Below are positions 34,155 to 43,916 of a stretch of 64,000 nt of DNA, piece by piece (the stretch's first letter is position 1; every line of letters begins with the position of its first letter). The position numbers were made by a program, and so were the translations under genes. Source of the stretch: Rosettibacter primus. Its GTDB lineage: Bacteria; Bacteroidota; Ignavibacteria; Ignavibacteriales; Melioribacteraceae. A model generated the notes under the pieces. That model was not told the DNA's origin. It did not search any database and worked only from the letters and a program-made list of their open reading frames with translations. The DNA lies in assembly GCF_036860675.1 (NCBI RefSeq), contig NZ_JAYKGK010000005.1, forward strand, positions 215,501 through 279,500, written 5' to 3'.

Positions 34155-34745
34155 TTATAATCCCAGAATTCTCTTTATGTGATTTTCGTATGTAATCTTT
34201 GGGACCAAGCCTTCATAACTTGCAACAATTTTTCCTTCTTTATCAATTACAAAAGTTGTTGGGATAGCTCTAATTCCGCCATATTGCATGTATACAGTCT
34301 GATTGCCATAAACTACAGGATAATTAATTCCTTTTTCTTTTATGAAAGGAATTACCTCATCTTTAGTATCAGTATCTACTGAAACCCCGATAATTTCAAC
34401 TCCTTTTGAGCCATAACGTTTTTTAATATCAATTAAATCAGGAATTCCTTTTCTACAAGGCGGGCACCAGGTAGCCCAGAAATCTATTATAACAACCTTA
34501 CCTCTCAAACTGGAAAGTTTTAACATCTTGCCATCTGTAGTAGGCAATGTAAAATCGGGTGCAAGTGCACTGCTTTTTTGTGCAGCAGGAACATAGTTTG
34601 GAGGATAGGGTCCTTGTTCAGGTTCACTTCCACTGTTATTTACAACAAATAAAACAATAATTAATGCAATAAAAAAACCTGTATAAATCCAGCTGCGCTG
34701 TTTTTTAGTTAAGCCTTTTGAATTTTTTATCTTTTGTTGATTCAT
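34155..34745 (-). CDS. TlpA-like membrane-anchored thioredoxin
   Basis: 196 residues. An N-terminal anchor helix at about 22-40 is followed by a TlpA/ResA-type domain with IIDFWATWCPPCRKGIPDL (active site CPPC) and GIRAIPTTFVIDKEGKI with the cis-proline. It faces the periplasm and should reduce disulfides, for example in cytochrome c maturation. It follows the DUF1858 gene by 92 bp on the same strand and probably belongs to the redox cluster. Confidence 0.88.
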   Translation of the reverse strand: MNQQKIKNSKGLTKKQRSWIYTGFFIALIIVLFVVNNSGSEPEQGPYPPNYVPAAQKSSALAPDFTLPTTDGKMLKLSSLRGKVVIIDFWATWCPPCRKGIPDLIDIKKRYGSKGVEIIGVSVDTDTKDEVIPFIKEKGINYPVVYGNQTVYMQYGGIRAIPTTFVIDKEGKIVASYEGLVPKITYENHIKRILGL

Positions 34746-34837
34746 TGTTTTCTCTCTATTTTATTTAAAGTTATGTAACTAAAAATAAGAATTAAATTCC
34801 ATTCAATGAAAGTATGATTTTTGCTCTTCAGATTTAA

Positions 34838-35062
34838 TTAAACTGAAGCAATATACTTTTGATTTAATTCCTCAACAAATTTTTCAATATCATTATCGGC
34901 AAAACCTTTATCTTTAGCTGCCGTTTCTAATGTTCCCCAAATTGGTTCACCGCACTGTAAACAACGAATACCTTTTTCCATAAGATAAGTTACTGCTTCA
35001 GGAAAAAGTTCTACAAGATCTTCAATATAAATATCTTTAGTTATTTTCTGATTGTTCATCAT
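34838..35062 (-). CDS. DUF1858 small CxxC protein
   Basis: 74 residues. It matches DUF1858: an N-terminal helix (IYIEDLVELFPEAVTYLMEKG) and a CLQCGEPIWGTLETAAKDKG segment with one CxxC. Proteins of this fold are small disulfide or sulfur-relay candidates. Its start overlaps the end of the DUF6132 gene by 26 bp, so the two are coupled. Confidence 0.8.
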   Translation of the reverse strand: MMNNQKITKDIYIEDLVELFPEAVTYLMEKGIRCLQCGEPIWGTLETAAKDKGFADNDIEKFVEELNQKYIASV

Positions 35063-35246
35063 CTTTCTTCTTACTAGGGATTGTCCATATTAAACCAATT
35101 AAAGCACCATACAATGTTGAAATATATGGATTACCGCTTATTGGGCATGCACCATTGTAACACCCAATAAAATAATAATATGCATAACCCAAAACAGCTC
35201 CAACAGCTACTGGAATTATTTTCTTAATATTTTTTTTGACAATCAT
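35037..35246 (-). CDS. DUF6132 small membrane protein
   Basis: 69 residues with two membrane spans, AVGAVLGYAYYYFIGC and PYISTLYGALIGLIWTI, and the loop IGCYNGACPISGNPYIS between them. The two loop cysteines are typical of DUF6132. It overlaps the preceding PDO-like gene by four bases and the DUF1858 gene by 26. Function unknown; the paired cysteines and neighbours suggest thiol or sulfur handling at the membrane. Confidence 0.8.
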   Translation of the reverse strand: MIVKKNIKKIIPVAVGAVLGYAYYYFIGCYNGACPISGNPYISTLYGALIGLIWTIPSKKKDDEQSENN

Positions 35247-35899
35247 ACATTAACAATACTTAGTGCTTCTTTAACTTTATCGAGCACCATATATTCTGGT
35301 GCTGCTCCTTCAATAAATGTATTTTCATTGATGACTGTTCTTGGGACACCACGAACATTATATTTTTGAGATAAGTGAGGAAATTCTGTTGCTTCAATCA
35401 TGTCACTTTTTATTTTATCATTTAAGTAAGCAAATTTATGAGCTGTAATAACTGCTTGAGGACAGTAAGGACATGTTGGTGTTACAAAAACCTGCATGTG
35501 AACATCATTATTAATTTTTTTGACATCCTCTTCAAATTCTTTAGAAAATCCTGTACTTCCTGTACCGAGCATCTTTATGTCTTCAAGAAGAGATGCAAAT
35601 TCATAACCGCTTGGAATCCCATAAAATTTTATTCCATAATCTTTACCGTTCTCATCAAGCAATACAGTTGCCGGAATTTTATCAACTCCATATTTCGCTG
35701 CGTCTTCTTTGTCTATTACAAAATTTTTTACATCCAGAGAAAGTTTGTCTGAAACTTCAACAAGTTCAGAAAGAATTGCTCTGGTTTCTTTACAATACAT
35801 GCATTCAAGTTCTTGTGTAAAGAAAACAATCTTAACATTCTTTGTTAGAACCGATAATACTTTCTTAAGTTCTTCCTTTAATTGATTGTCTATGTACAT
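35243..35899 (-). CDS. PDO/glutaredoxin-like protein with two thioredoxin folds
   Basis: 218 residues. Two thioredoxin-like halves are visible: the first (about 1-110) with ECMYCKET and KIPATVLL, the second (about 125-218) with TPTCPYCPQAV and GVPRTVI. This is the architecture of protein disulfide oxidoreductase and the glutaredoxin-like NTD/CTD family. It is cytoplasmic, with no signal peptide. As first gene of a compact unit with DUF6132, DUF1858 and a TlpA-like protein, it may pass electrons across the membrane to the periplasm; that is an inference. Confidence 0.85.
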   Translation of the reverse strand: MYIDNQLKEELKKVLSVLTKNVKIVFFTQELECMYCKETRAILSELVEVSDKLSLDVKNFVIDKEDAAKYGVDKIPATVLLDENGKDYGIKFYGIPSGYEFASLLEDIKMLGTGSTGFSKEFEEDVKKINNDVHMQVFVTPTCPYCPQAVITAHKFAYLNDKIKSDMIEATEFPHLSQKYNVRGVPRTVINENTFIEGAAPEYMVLDKVKEALSIVNV

Positions 35900-35965
35900 T
35901 TTTACCTCGTTTTATAATTTTCAAAACATTTGATGATAAAAACAAGAAAAGGGTTCAACGAATAA

Positions 35966-36415
35966 TCACTTTTTACCATCACCCCACTTAAGCACTTCAA
36001 TTTTTACTTTTGCTAAACCATCATTAACAAAATCAAGTTCTTTTGCTGCTGCATATGAAAGGTCAATTATTCTATCTTTAAATAAAGGCATTCTATCATT
36101 AATTCTTAATATAATACTTTTATTATTCGAAAGATTTGTGACTCTTACAATTGTATTCATTGGATAAGTGATATGTGCAGCTGAAATTTTGTTCATATCA
36201 AAAATTTCACCGGAATAAGTCATCCTGCCATGATATTTATCAGCATAAAAAGAAGCTGTTCCAAATGTAGTTTCAAGTGAAGGATAATCTGAGTACGTAG
36301 ATAAATCTTCCAATACATAATTCTCGCTATCCATTTGATTACTGGAAGTAAAACGTGGAACAGAAGAACAAGCTGTAAAAATCAACAATATTGTTATGGC
36401 TTTTAATAGATTCAT
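35966..36415 (-). CDS. rlpA: RlpA-like lipoprotein
   Basis: 149 residues from the ATG at 36415; a TTG six codons earlier is in frame but would only add residues ahead of the signal peptide. The signal peptide ends in the lipobox IFTAC, so it is a lipoprotein. The double-psi barrel domain follows: FGTASFYADKYHGRMTYSGE, ISAAHITYPMNTIVRVTNL and VLRINDRMPLF-like ILRINDRMPLFKDRIIDLS. RlpA proteins are septal lytic transglycosylases acting on denuded glycan strands. There is no SPOR domain, so activity and location may differ from E. coli RlpA. Confidence 0.85.
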   Translation of the reverse strand: MNLLKAITILLIFTACSSVPRFTSSNQMDSENYVLEDLSTYSDYPSLETTFGTASFYADKYHGRMTYSGEIFDMNKISAAHITYPMNTIVRVTNLSNNKSIILRINDRMPLFKDRIIDLSYAAAKELDFVNDGLAKVKIEVLKWGDGKK

Positions 36416-36576
36416 AATAAAATTTTGTAGCAATGCTTTACAATAAGATAAGAATTTTATTCCCTACAATAAATAAGTATTTGTTAATAAAAAATAATGT
36501 ACCTCTTATTTAGATAATTATTAATGATTAGCATATTTCAAAAAAATTAAAATGAACTTTTAAGAATAATTACATG

Positions 36577-36591
36577 TTACAACATTTGTAA
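36577..36591. promoter_or_regulatory. candidate MarR operator upstream of yceI-marR
   Basis: TTACAA-CAT-TTGTAA is a perfect inverted repeat of 6-bp arms, 43 bp ahead of the YceI start. MarR proteins bind such short TTGTAA-type palindromes and often repress their own operon. The marR-type gene is the second gene of the unit. Confidence 0.55.
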
Positions 36592-36634
36592 TAATTAGAA
36601 ATAAATTAATTTCAATAAAAAAAGGAGAACCAAA

Positions 36635-37210
36635 ATGAAGAAAACATTATTTCTTTTAATCATAATGGCAGGATTTATAAATGCACAAACCAAATGGACT
36701 TTTGATAAATCACATTCAAAAGTTCAGTTCAAAGTAACTCATATGGTAATTTCTGAGGTTACAGGACAATTTAATAGTTATGATGGTACTGTAGAAACAT
36801 CAAAAGATGATTTCACAGATGCTAAAATTAATTTCACAATTGATGTTAACAGCATTGACACTGATAATCAGCAGAGAGACACTCATCTTAAGTCAGATGA
36901 TTTCTTCAATGCAGAAAAATTTCCAAAAATTACTTTTGTAAGTAAATCTTTCAAAAAAGTAAGTGATAAGAAATATAAACTTGTGGGTGATTTAACTATC
37001 AGAAATATTACAAAGCAAGTAGAACTTGATGTAGTTTATAATGGTACAGTAAAAGACCCATGGGGTAATACCAGAGCTGGATTCAAAGTTTTAGGACAGG
37101 TTAATCGTTTTGACTATGGCTTAAAATGGAATGCATTGCTCGAATTAGGCGGTGCAGTAGTTGGCGAAAATGTTGATATAATTATTGATATCGAATTAAT
37201 TAAATCATAA
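36635..37210 (+). CDS. YceI family protein
   Basis: 191 residues. An 18-residue signal peptide (ends FINAQ) precedes the YceI lipocalin-like barrel: WTFDKSHSKVQFKVTHM, SIDTDNQQRDTHLKSDDFF and DYGLKWN. YceI proteins bind polyisoprenoids in the periplasm. An AAAGGAG ribosome site lies eight bases before the ATG. It overlaps the downstream marR gene by one base. Confidence 0.92.
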   Translation: MKKTLFLLIIMAGFINAQTKWTFDKSHSKVQFKVTHMVISEVTGQFNSYDGTVETSKDDFTDAKINFTIDVNSIDTDNQQRDTHLKSDDFFNAEKFPKITFVSKSFKKVSDKKYKLVGDLTIRNITKQVELDVVYNGTVKDPWGNTRAGFKVLGQVNRFDYGLKWNALLELGGAVVGENVDIIIDIELIKS

Positions 37211-37659
37211 TGAAGCTTGAAGTAGAAATAAAGCAAAAAAAGTTCAGGAATGAATATCACAAACTTGCTGTAAATATTATTTATAGCTGCAGCTGGTTGC
37301 AGAATTATCATAAAATAATTTTTGACAAATTTGATTTAACAAGCAATCAATTTAATATTTTAAGAATATTGCGTGGCCAATATCCTGAACCAGCAAGTAT
37401 TAATCTGCTTAAAGAACGAATGCTCGACAGAATGAGCGATGCTTCTCGTCTTGTTGATAGACTCGCAAAAAAAGAACTTGTTGAAAGAACTTATTCTAAG
37501 GAAGACAGAAGAAAGGTAAATGTGATAATTACAAAAAAGGGCTTAGAATTACTCAAAGAGATAGATAAATTAAATGATGATTTTGACAGCATATTTAAGC
37601 ATATAAATAAAAAAGAGGCTAAAATTATTAACGACCTTCTTGATAAAATGCGAGGTTAA
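37210..37659 (+). CDS. MarR family transcriptional regulator
   Basis: 149 residues. The winged helix is visible: FDLTSNQFNILRILRG, SINLLKERMLDRMSDASRLVDRLAKKELVERTY, then KEDRRKVNVIITKKG for the wing. The start codon overlaps the YceI stop (TAATG), so the genes are coupled. It probably represses its own operon through the palindrome at 36577-36591. The ligand is unknown. Confidence 0.9.
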   Translation: MKLEVEIKQKKFRNEYHKLAVNIIYSCSWLQNYHKIIFDKFDLTSNQFNILRILRGQYPEPASINLLKERMLDRMSDASRLVDRLAKKELVERTYSKEDRRKVNVIITKKGLELLKEIDKLNDDFDSIFKHINKKEAKIINDLLDKMRG

Positions 37660-37693
37660 AAAAATTCGAACTTCATTTAGGCAGATTTAATAG

Positions 37694-37749
37694 AACCGCA
37701 GAGTTAGAAATGATTTATGAATATTCATTATAACCCTGCGGTTTTTTAT
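37694..37749 (+). terminator. terminator after marR
   Basis: AACCGCAG-A-GTTA pairs with TAAC-C-CTGCGGTT, followed by TTTTTA on the plus strand. It lies 35 bp after the marR stop. Confidence 0.75.
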
Positions 37750-38119
37750 TTATTCAAATTATATTTTACAGAGTTTGCTATAAAAGTAAAAAATTTTTGT
37801 TATTAACTTTACAAACAAAAACAGGGGCTACTATTTTGTATTACTGTTAAAGCTTTCTTTTTCAAATCTTTCTGAGTTTAGTTTTTTTACAAAAGATTCT
37901 TCACTTCATTAAGAATGATTTTTTATTCTTTAAAATTTCATAGCTTATTTAATTCTCTTCCTTTTCTTCAATAAAGTGATAGATATCTAGAATCCATATA
38001 GCGAAATAAACAGGTTTATTACCGCACAGTTGTTTTATAAATTATAATAAGGAAATACTAACTTTTATTTTCTTAATAAATCTTTCAATTGATTAATTTC
38101 ATGTTACACATAATTATTT
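37750..38119. other. gene-free stretch
   Basis: About 370 bases between the marR terminator and the end of the convergent kinase gene. It is AT-rich. I see no gene, RNA or strong repeat in it. Confidence 0.5.
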
Positions 38120-41100
38120 TCAAGAGAACATTGCTTTCCGTAATGATTTTTCTATTGCACTTTTAAAGTTGCTAAGATTTACCGGTTTTTGAAAAATAAA
38201 TTCTATACCGAGACTTCTATATTCTTCTTCTATTGACTTGTTTATATCACTGCTTAAGACAATAACAGGTGGACGAAATTTCAAATCAGAAATTAAAAGT
38301 TGTTTTACCAAATCATATCCACTCATAACAGGCATTTTATGGTCTGTTATAACAAGTGCAGGTGAATGCTGCTTTATAATTTCAAGTGCTTGTTTTCCAT
38401 TTTCTGCTTCCAGAATTGAATAACCCGAAATTAAACTCTTTATCAATTTAGAATAAAGTATTCTATCATATCGAATATCATCGACAAGTAAAATTGAAGT
38501 TGAAGAAACAGGAATTGTAAAAATAAATTTCGAACCTTTGCCGTATTCACTTTCAACATGAATTTCACCGCCATGTTTTTGAATAATTTCGTGTACCAGT
38601 GATAAACCAAGCCCGCTGCCCTTTTCTCCTGCTGTTCCTGTTGTTGTAAATTTAGCATCAACTTTGAAAAGCTTTGGCAAATCTTCTTTTTTTATTCCAA
38701 TTCCATTATCCTCAACAACAAATTGAACATTTCTTTTAACAACATCAGCTTTTGCAGAAACGACAATTTTTCCTCCCGGCTTTGTAAACTTTATCGAATT
38801 GGAAATCAAATTGCTAAAAGCCTGGATAAGCAAATTTTCATCTGCATGAATAAATAAATCATTTTCAACTTCTGAAATAAGCTGAATATTTTTTTGTAAT
38901 GCAGCACCTGACAAAATTTGAATTGTCTTATCAATCAACAACTTTGCATTTATTTTTTGTGGCTCAAATTTTATTCTTCCTGTTTGAAGTCTTGTCCAAT
39001 CAAGCAATGCATTTACCAGACTCAGCATACTCTTTGCCGATTCCTGAATAAATTCGATATACTGCCTTTGCTTTTCGGGTGAAAGGTCTTTCTCATTTAA
39101 CAAGAAATCTGTAAAGCCCAGTATCGAACTGAAAGGAGTTCTAAGATCATGTGAAATTATTGAAATAAATCTGTCCTTTGCTTCGTTTAATTCTTTTAAT
39201 TCCTGTGCAGATTTTTTTAATTCTTCTTCAGCTTTTTTGGATAGAGTAACATCACTTACAATCCCAAAGATTTTTTGAATTTCTCCTTTTGAATCTCGTT
39301 GAACATTAATTTTATTTTCAATCCAGATGATATTGCCAAGAGAATCAATTATTCTGTATTCAAGAGTTTCAGAATTTCTTGCAGTATCATTGTAGAATCT
39401 ATTGAGTTTTTCTATTGTTTCATTCACATCATCAGGATGAATAATCTTTCTCCACAGCATTGGGTCATTTAAAAAAGATTCGGGTGAATATCCTGTAATT
39501 TTTTTAATTGCAGGTGTATAAAAAACTTCCTTCAGTTTGCCATCAATTCTTTCTGCAGTCCAGAAACTCTCATTAATATTTTCATAAATACTTCTATATC
39601 TTTCCTCTGATAACTGTAAAGCTTCTTTTGATTTTTTTTCTTCTGTTATATCACGCAGAATCCACACAATGAATTTTTCATTTTCTACTTCATAAGAGGA
39701 AACAGAATTTTCTAATTCTATAATTGAATTATTTTTTGTAATTCCTGTAAATGATAATCTCGTTGATGTTATTTTCCCTTCTTCCAGTTCTTGAATTAAT
39801 TTTGCAACTTTTACAATGCTGTTGTTTTCAACAAAATTTAGCGGGTCATGACCAATTACTTCGCTTGCACTTTTGTATCCGAACATTTTAACAAAAGAAT
39901 CATTAACAAGAAAAATTTTTCTTTTGCTTATCAAAGCAATTCCATCGAGTGAGGCTTCGAATATCGAGCGAATAAGCAGAAGGTCCTTTTCAAATTCTTT
40001 CTTTTGAGTTATATCTGTTAAAATTACATTGTAATACAAAGGAGAATTTGATTCATCACGAACAACTGAAAAACTTGCGAGTGTGTAAATTGTCTGCCGA
40101 TTTTTTGTAATCAGCGGGAGTTCAATTGACTGGATAACATCATTCTTTACATCGTTGAGATTAAATCCGACATTCATTAAATAATATGAATCTATCAAAT
40201 CTATGAAGAATAATTTTTTGATTTCTTCTTCTGTATAATTAAAAACCTCAAGCAAATATGGGTTTGCATAAATTATTTTTCCTGTTAAATCAAGTATACA
40301 AATAAATTCGTGTGAATTGATTACAATGTTTCTAAATCTTTCTTCTGACCTTCGTAAGTCTTCTTCTAATTTTGCTTTCTGCGTTATATTCGTGCAGAGA
40401 AGAATGTAACTTTCTTCTTCTTTTTCCTTCAATATTCCAATTCTTATTGAATAAAATTCAGAAATGCTTTCATCTTCTCCTATTTTAATTACTGTTTCTT
40501 TGAATTTATTTTCTTTGAGTTCCTGTTCAAGTTTTTTTAGGAAATCTTCATTGAGTTCGGGAAATATTTTCCAAATTGGTTTACCATAAACTTCGCTTCT
40601 TGTAAGACCAAATAATTTTGCAGAACCTTCATTCCAGAAAAATATTTTTCCGTCTTTTTTAATACCTATTAAACCATCTATAAAATTTGATGAGATAAAT
40701 TCATATCTCTTTAACTCATTAATTTCTTCATCTACATCTCGATTTTCATAAACATTTTTTGAGATTAATACTATAAATATTTCGTCTGCAGTGTCTTCTG
40801 AACCGAGAGGAACAATTGCTAAATTTAACTTTTGTTCTATCGAATCTTTCAGAAATGGAATTTCTGTCCATATAGTTTTTTTTGTTTGTGCTGATTGCTC
40901 AATTAATTTTTTAAACAGCAGGCCTGAAAGTTTTTTAGGCTTTTTTCCATAAACAGTTGTTTCTAATTCCAGCAGAAAATTATACTTATCAAATACTTCT
41001 TCAGATGAAAACTTTATTTCACCTGTTTTATTTACTACAAAAACTGCTTCGCTAATTTTTGAAAGAAAGTTCAGAAAATTCTGTGAATCTGTTAGAGAAA

Positions 41101-41506
41101 TTTTTTCTTGTGAAGATGGATATTTTATATCTTCAAGAATTAAAATGCCTCCTTCAAATTGATTATCAACAACAATTGGAACGCATTTTAGAAGAACAGA
41201 AATTTTATCACCGGAAATTGTTTTTAATTCAGCTAATTCTTTTTCAAATGAAACAAAGTTTTTTAATTCTATCAAATCTTTTCTTAAGTCAAGATTTTCA
41301 AAAATTCTGTACTCATAAATACTTTTGCCAATTAAAATTTCAGGGGAAGATTCTACAACTCCTGCAAATTTGAAAAAGTTGTTATTTATAAACTCAACTC
41401 TGTAATCTTTAGAAAAAATCAATATACCTACAGGAGCGAATTCTAAAATATCTTTAAAACCAAATTTTGTTTTTGTATTAAACGATTTTTCAGATGACAT
41501 ATTCAT
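38120..41506 (-). CDS. multi-PAS hybrid histidine kinase with receiver domain
   Basis: 1128 residues with no membrane span, so a cytoplasmic sensor. About six PAS domains fill residues 10-765 (recognisable repeats such as SEERFRNIVINSHEFICILD and SEERYRSIYENINESFWTAE). HisKA follows with the phospho-His in IISHDLRTPFSSILGF, then HATPase_c with NLISNSIKFTKPGGK and GSGLGLSLVHEI. The C-terminal receiver domain has SILLVDDIRYD and the phospho-Asp in LVITDHKMPVMSG. No output gene is adjacent. The signals are unknown; redox or small ligands are usual for such PAS stacks. Confidence 0.9.
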   Translation of the reverse strand: MNMSSEKSFNTKTKFGFKDILEFAPVGILIFSKDYRVEFINNNFFKFAGVVESSPEILIGKSIYEYRIFENLDLRKDLIELKNFVSFEKELAELKTISGDKISVLLKCVPIVVDNQFEGGILILEDIKYPSSQEKISLTDSQNFLNFLSKISEAVFVVNKTGEIKFSSEEVFDKYNFLLELETTVYGKKPKKLSGLLFKKLIEQSAQTKKTIWTEIPFLKDSIEQKLNLAIVPLGSEDTADEIFIVLISKNVYENRDVDEEINELKRYEFISSNFIDGLIGIKKDGKIFFWNEGSAKLFGLTRSEVYGKPIWKIFPELNEDFLKKLEQELKENKFKETVIKIGEDESISEFYSIRIGILKEKEEESYILLCTNITQKAKLEEDLRRSEERFRNIVINSHEFICILDLTGKIIYANPYLLEVFNYTEEEIKKLFFIDLIDSYYLMNVGFNLNDVKNDVIQSIELPLITKNRQTIYTLASFSVVRDESNSPLYYNVILTDITQKKEFEKDLLLIRSIFEASLDGIALISKRKIFLVNDSFVKMFGYKSASEVIGHDPLNFVENNSIVKVAKLIQELEEGKITSTRLSFTGITKNNSIIELENSVSSYEVENEKFIVWILRDITEEKKSKEALQLSEERYRSIYENINESFWTAERIDGKLKEVFYTPAIKKITGYSPESFLNDPMLWRKIIHPDDVNETIEKLNRFYNDTARNSETLEYRIIDSLGNIIWIENKINVQRDSKGEIQKIFGIVSDVTLSKKAEEELKKSAQELKELNEAKDRFISIISHDLRTPFSSILGFTDFLLNEKDLSPEKQRQYIEFIQESAKSMLSLVNALLDWTRLQTGRIKFEPQKINAKLLIDKTIQILSGAALQKNIQLISEVENDLFIHADENLLIQAFSNLISNSIKFTKPGGKIVVSAKADVVKRNVQFVVEDNGIGIKKEDLPKLFKVDAKFTTTGTAGEKGSGLGLSLVHEIIQKHGGEIHVESEYGKGSKFIFTIPVSSTSILLVDDIRYDRILYSKLIKSLISGYSILEAENGKQALEIIKQHSPALVITDHKMPVMSGYDLVKQLLISDLKFRPPVIVLSSDINKSIEEEYRSLGIEFIFQKPVNLSNFKSAIEKSLRKAMFS

Positions 41507-41786
41507 AAGTATATTATCAATAAACTTAACTACAATTTATGAAATAGAAGTTAGAAATTCATGGTATTAAATAGATACTGTTCATAAAGAAAAAATGTAT
41601 TTTTTGTGCTTTTACTGATTAAAACAAAAACCCATCACAAAATTTATGCAGTTATAAAAATTTTATCCTTTTTCTCACAAAATTTTTTCAATGAACAAAC
41701 TTTTGCATTATAACTATTGGTTATGATTTATAAGTGTTTTATTTTTTCAATACAATAATATATCATTACACAATTTTAGGTGTTAT

Positions 41787-43907
41787 ATGAAAAAATCATT
41801 TCTAAGTCTTTCAGTAATATTTTTTCTCTTTACATTTTTCATCTCAATTAATGCACAAATTAAATTAGATACTGTAAAAGCACAGCGTTTTGATACCGGC
41901 AAAATGTGGTCGTTCGATTATCCGCCGGTTGATTATATCAAAACAACATATGGAATTGATGTTGACGAAGAATGGTTTGAGGATGTTCGTCTATCTGCAC
42001 TCAGATTATCAAATTGCACAGCATCATTTGTTTCTGAAGATGGTTTGATAATGACAAATCATCATTGTGCTCGTGGAATTTTAGAACGTCTTTCAAAAGA
42101 AGGCGAGGATTTAGTCAAGGATGGTTTTTATGCTAAAACTCTGGAAGAAGAAAGAAAGATTCCAAATTATTATGCTGACCAGCTTATTTTAATCAAAGAT
42201 GTAACAGAAGAAGTTAAAAAAGCTGCAGAAACCGGCTCAACCCCTGAAGAAAAAGCAAAGAATAAAGAAGGAAAAATTAAAGAACTCACAGATAATTTAA
42301 CAAAAGAGACTGGTCTTGTTGCTCAGGTTGTTTCACTATTTAATGGCGCTAAATATTCTTTGTATGGATATAAACGATATAATGATATACGTCTTGTTTT
42401 TGCACCTGATATGCAAATAGCCTACTTCGGCGGAGATTTTGATAATTTTACATATCCACGCTACAATCTTGATTTTACTTTTTACAGAGCTTATGAAAAT
42501 GATAAACCAGTAAAAGTAAATAACTTCTTCAATTTTACTTTGAAGGGTATTGACCCAAACGAACCAATTTTCACAGTTGGAAATCCAGGAACAACTCAAA
42601 GACTTAAAACAGTTGCTCAACTCGAATACATGCGCGACATAGTTTATAAAAACAATGCATTTCTGCTTGATACATATTACAATGCACTCGAAGAACTCAA
42701 AAAAGTTGAGCCAAAACGAGCTGATGAATTTGAAAAAATCAGAGTAAATATTGGCAACAGCCAAAAAGTAATTACAACTATTTACAAAGGATTATCAGAC
42801 CCTTATTTAATGGCAAGAAAAAAAGATTTCCAGAGAAAATTGCAGGAAGCTGTTTGGAATAATCCAGATTTAAAAAATAAATATGGAACTGTCTGGGAAA
42901 ACATTGAAAAGACACAGATGGAAATGAGAAACTATGGACCAAAAATTGCGGCATACACAATTAATCCAAGGTTCACGCCTGTATATTTTTCAATTGCAAA
43001 AAAATTAATTGACCTTGCAAAAGAATTAGGCAAACCTGAAAGTGAACGCTCTCCAGAACACAAAGGTGAAAAACTTGACTCGACAATTTTTTCAATTTAT
43101 CCAGAAAAAATTGATAAACTTCTCGAAAACACAAAACTCTGGATTTGGGCTGATTTTATGAGAATGAATTTAGGTGACAATGATAATTACATTCAAAATC
43201 TCTTTGGCAACAAAAAAGGAAAAGCTGCCGGTGAACATCTTTTAGCAAAATCAATTATTGCTGATAGAGACAAAGTTCTTGACCTTGCAAAAAAAGGAGC
43301 AGATGCAATTTTGAATTCGTCTGACCCTTTGATTCAATTTATAAAAGAATCTCAAGAAAAATTACCTGAACTGCAAAAACTTGCCCGTGAAATTTCGAAC
43401 ACAACTCAAGTTTATGATGATATGCTCGGTCAGGCACTCTTCAGTGTTTATGGAACATCTATTCCCCCTGATGCTAATTTTACATTAAGAATTAGTGATG
43501 GTAAGCTTGCAAGTTTTGATTACAATGGAACAAAAGCTCCTCTCTTCACAACATTCTATGGTTTATATGATAGATGGTATTCATTCAACAAAGAATATCC
43601 CTGGGATTTACACGAAAGATGGACAAAAATCCCATCTGATTTTGACCTTTCCACTCCATTTAATTTCATTTCAACAAATGACATTGTAGGTGGAAACTCA
43701 GGAAGCGCTATTATCAATAAAAATGCAGAGGTAGTTGGTCTTGCCTTCGATGGAAATATGGATAGTATAGTTGGTAATTTTATTTACATGCCGCATAACA
43801 ACCGCTGTGTGGGTGTTGATGCAAGAGCAATTGTTCATGCTGCAGAAAAAATTTATAAGGCAGATAGAATAGTTTATGAATTAAAAGAAGGTAAAATTAA
43901 GAAGTAA
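41787..43907 (+). CDS. S46 family dipeptidyl-peptidase (DPP7/DPP11 type)
   Basis: 706 residues with a signal peptide ending near residue 23. The chymotrypsin-like double barrel carries the catalytic His in IMTNHHCARG (92-93), and the nucleophile Ser in GGNSGSAI (near 640). A large helical insert fills the middle. It removes dipeptides from peptide N-termini in the periplasm, feeding peptide use. After the serine, GLAFDGN has Gly where, as I recall the family, DPP11 enzymes have Arg; this favours DPP7-like hydrophobic specificity. It ends at a convergent-junction repeat element. Confidence 0.9.
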   Translation: MKKSFLSLSVIFFLFTFFISINAQIKLDTVKAQRFDTGKMWSFDYPPVDYIKTTYGIDVDEEWFEDVRLSALRLSNCTASFVSEDGLIMTNHHCARGILERLSKEGEDLVKDGFYAKTLEEERKIPNYYADQLILIKDVTEEVKKAAETGSTPEEKAKNKEGKIKELTDNLTKETGLVAQVVSLFNGAKYSLYGYKRYNDIRLVFAPDMQIAYFGGDFDNFTYPRYNLDFTFYRAYENDKPVKVNNFFNFTLKGIDPNEPIFTVGNPGTTQRLKTVAQLEYMRDIVYKNNAFLLDTYYNALEELKKVEPKRADEFEKIRVNIGNSQKVITTIYKGLSDPYLMARKKDFQRKLQEAVWNNPDLKNKYGTVWENIEKTQMEMRNYGPKIAAYTINPRFTPVYFSIAKKLIDLAKELGKPESERSPEHKGEKLDSTIFSIYPEKIDKLLENTKLWIWADFMRMNLGDNDNYIQNLFGNKKGKAAGEHLLAKSIIADRDKVLDLAKKGADAILNSSDPLIQFIKESQEKLPELQKLAREISNTTQVYDDMLGQALFSVYGTSIPPDANFTLRISDGKLASFDYNGTKAPLFTTFYGLYDRWYSFNKEYPWDLHERWTKIPSDFDLSTPFNFISTNDIVGGNSGSAIINKNAEVVGLAFDGNMDSIVGNFIYMPHNNRCVGVDARAIVHAAEKIYKADRIVYELKEGKIKK

Positions 43908-43916
43908 ATTTTAACA

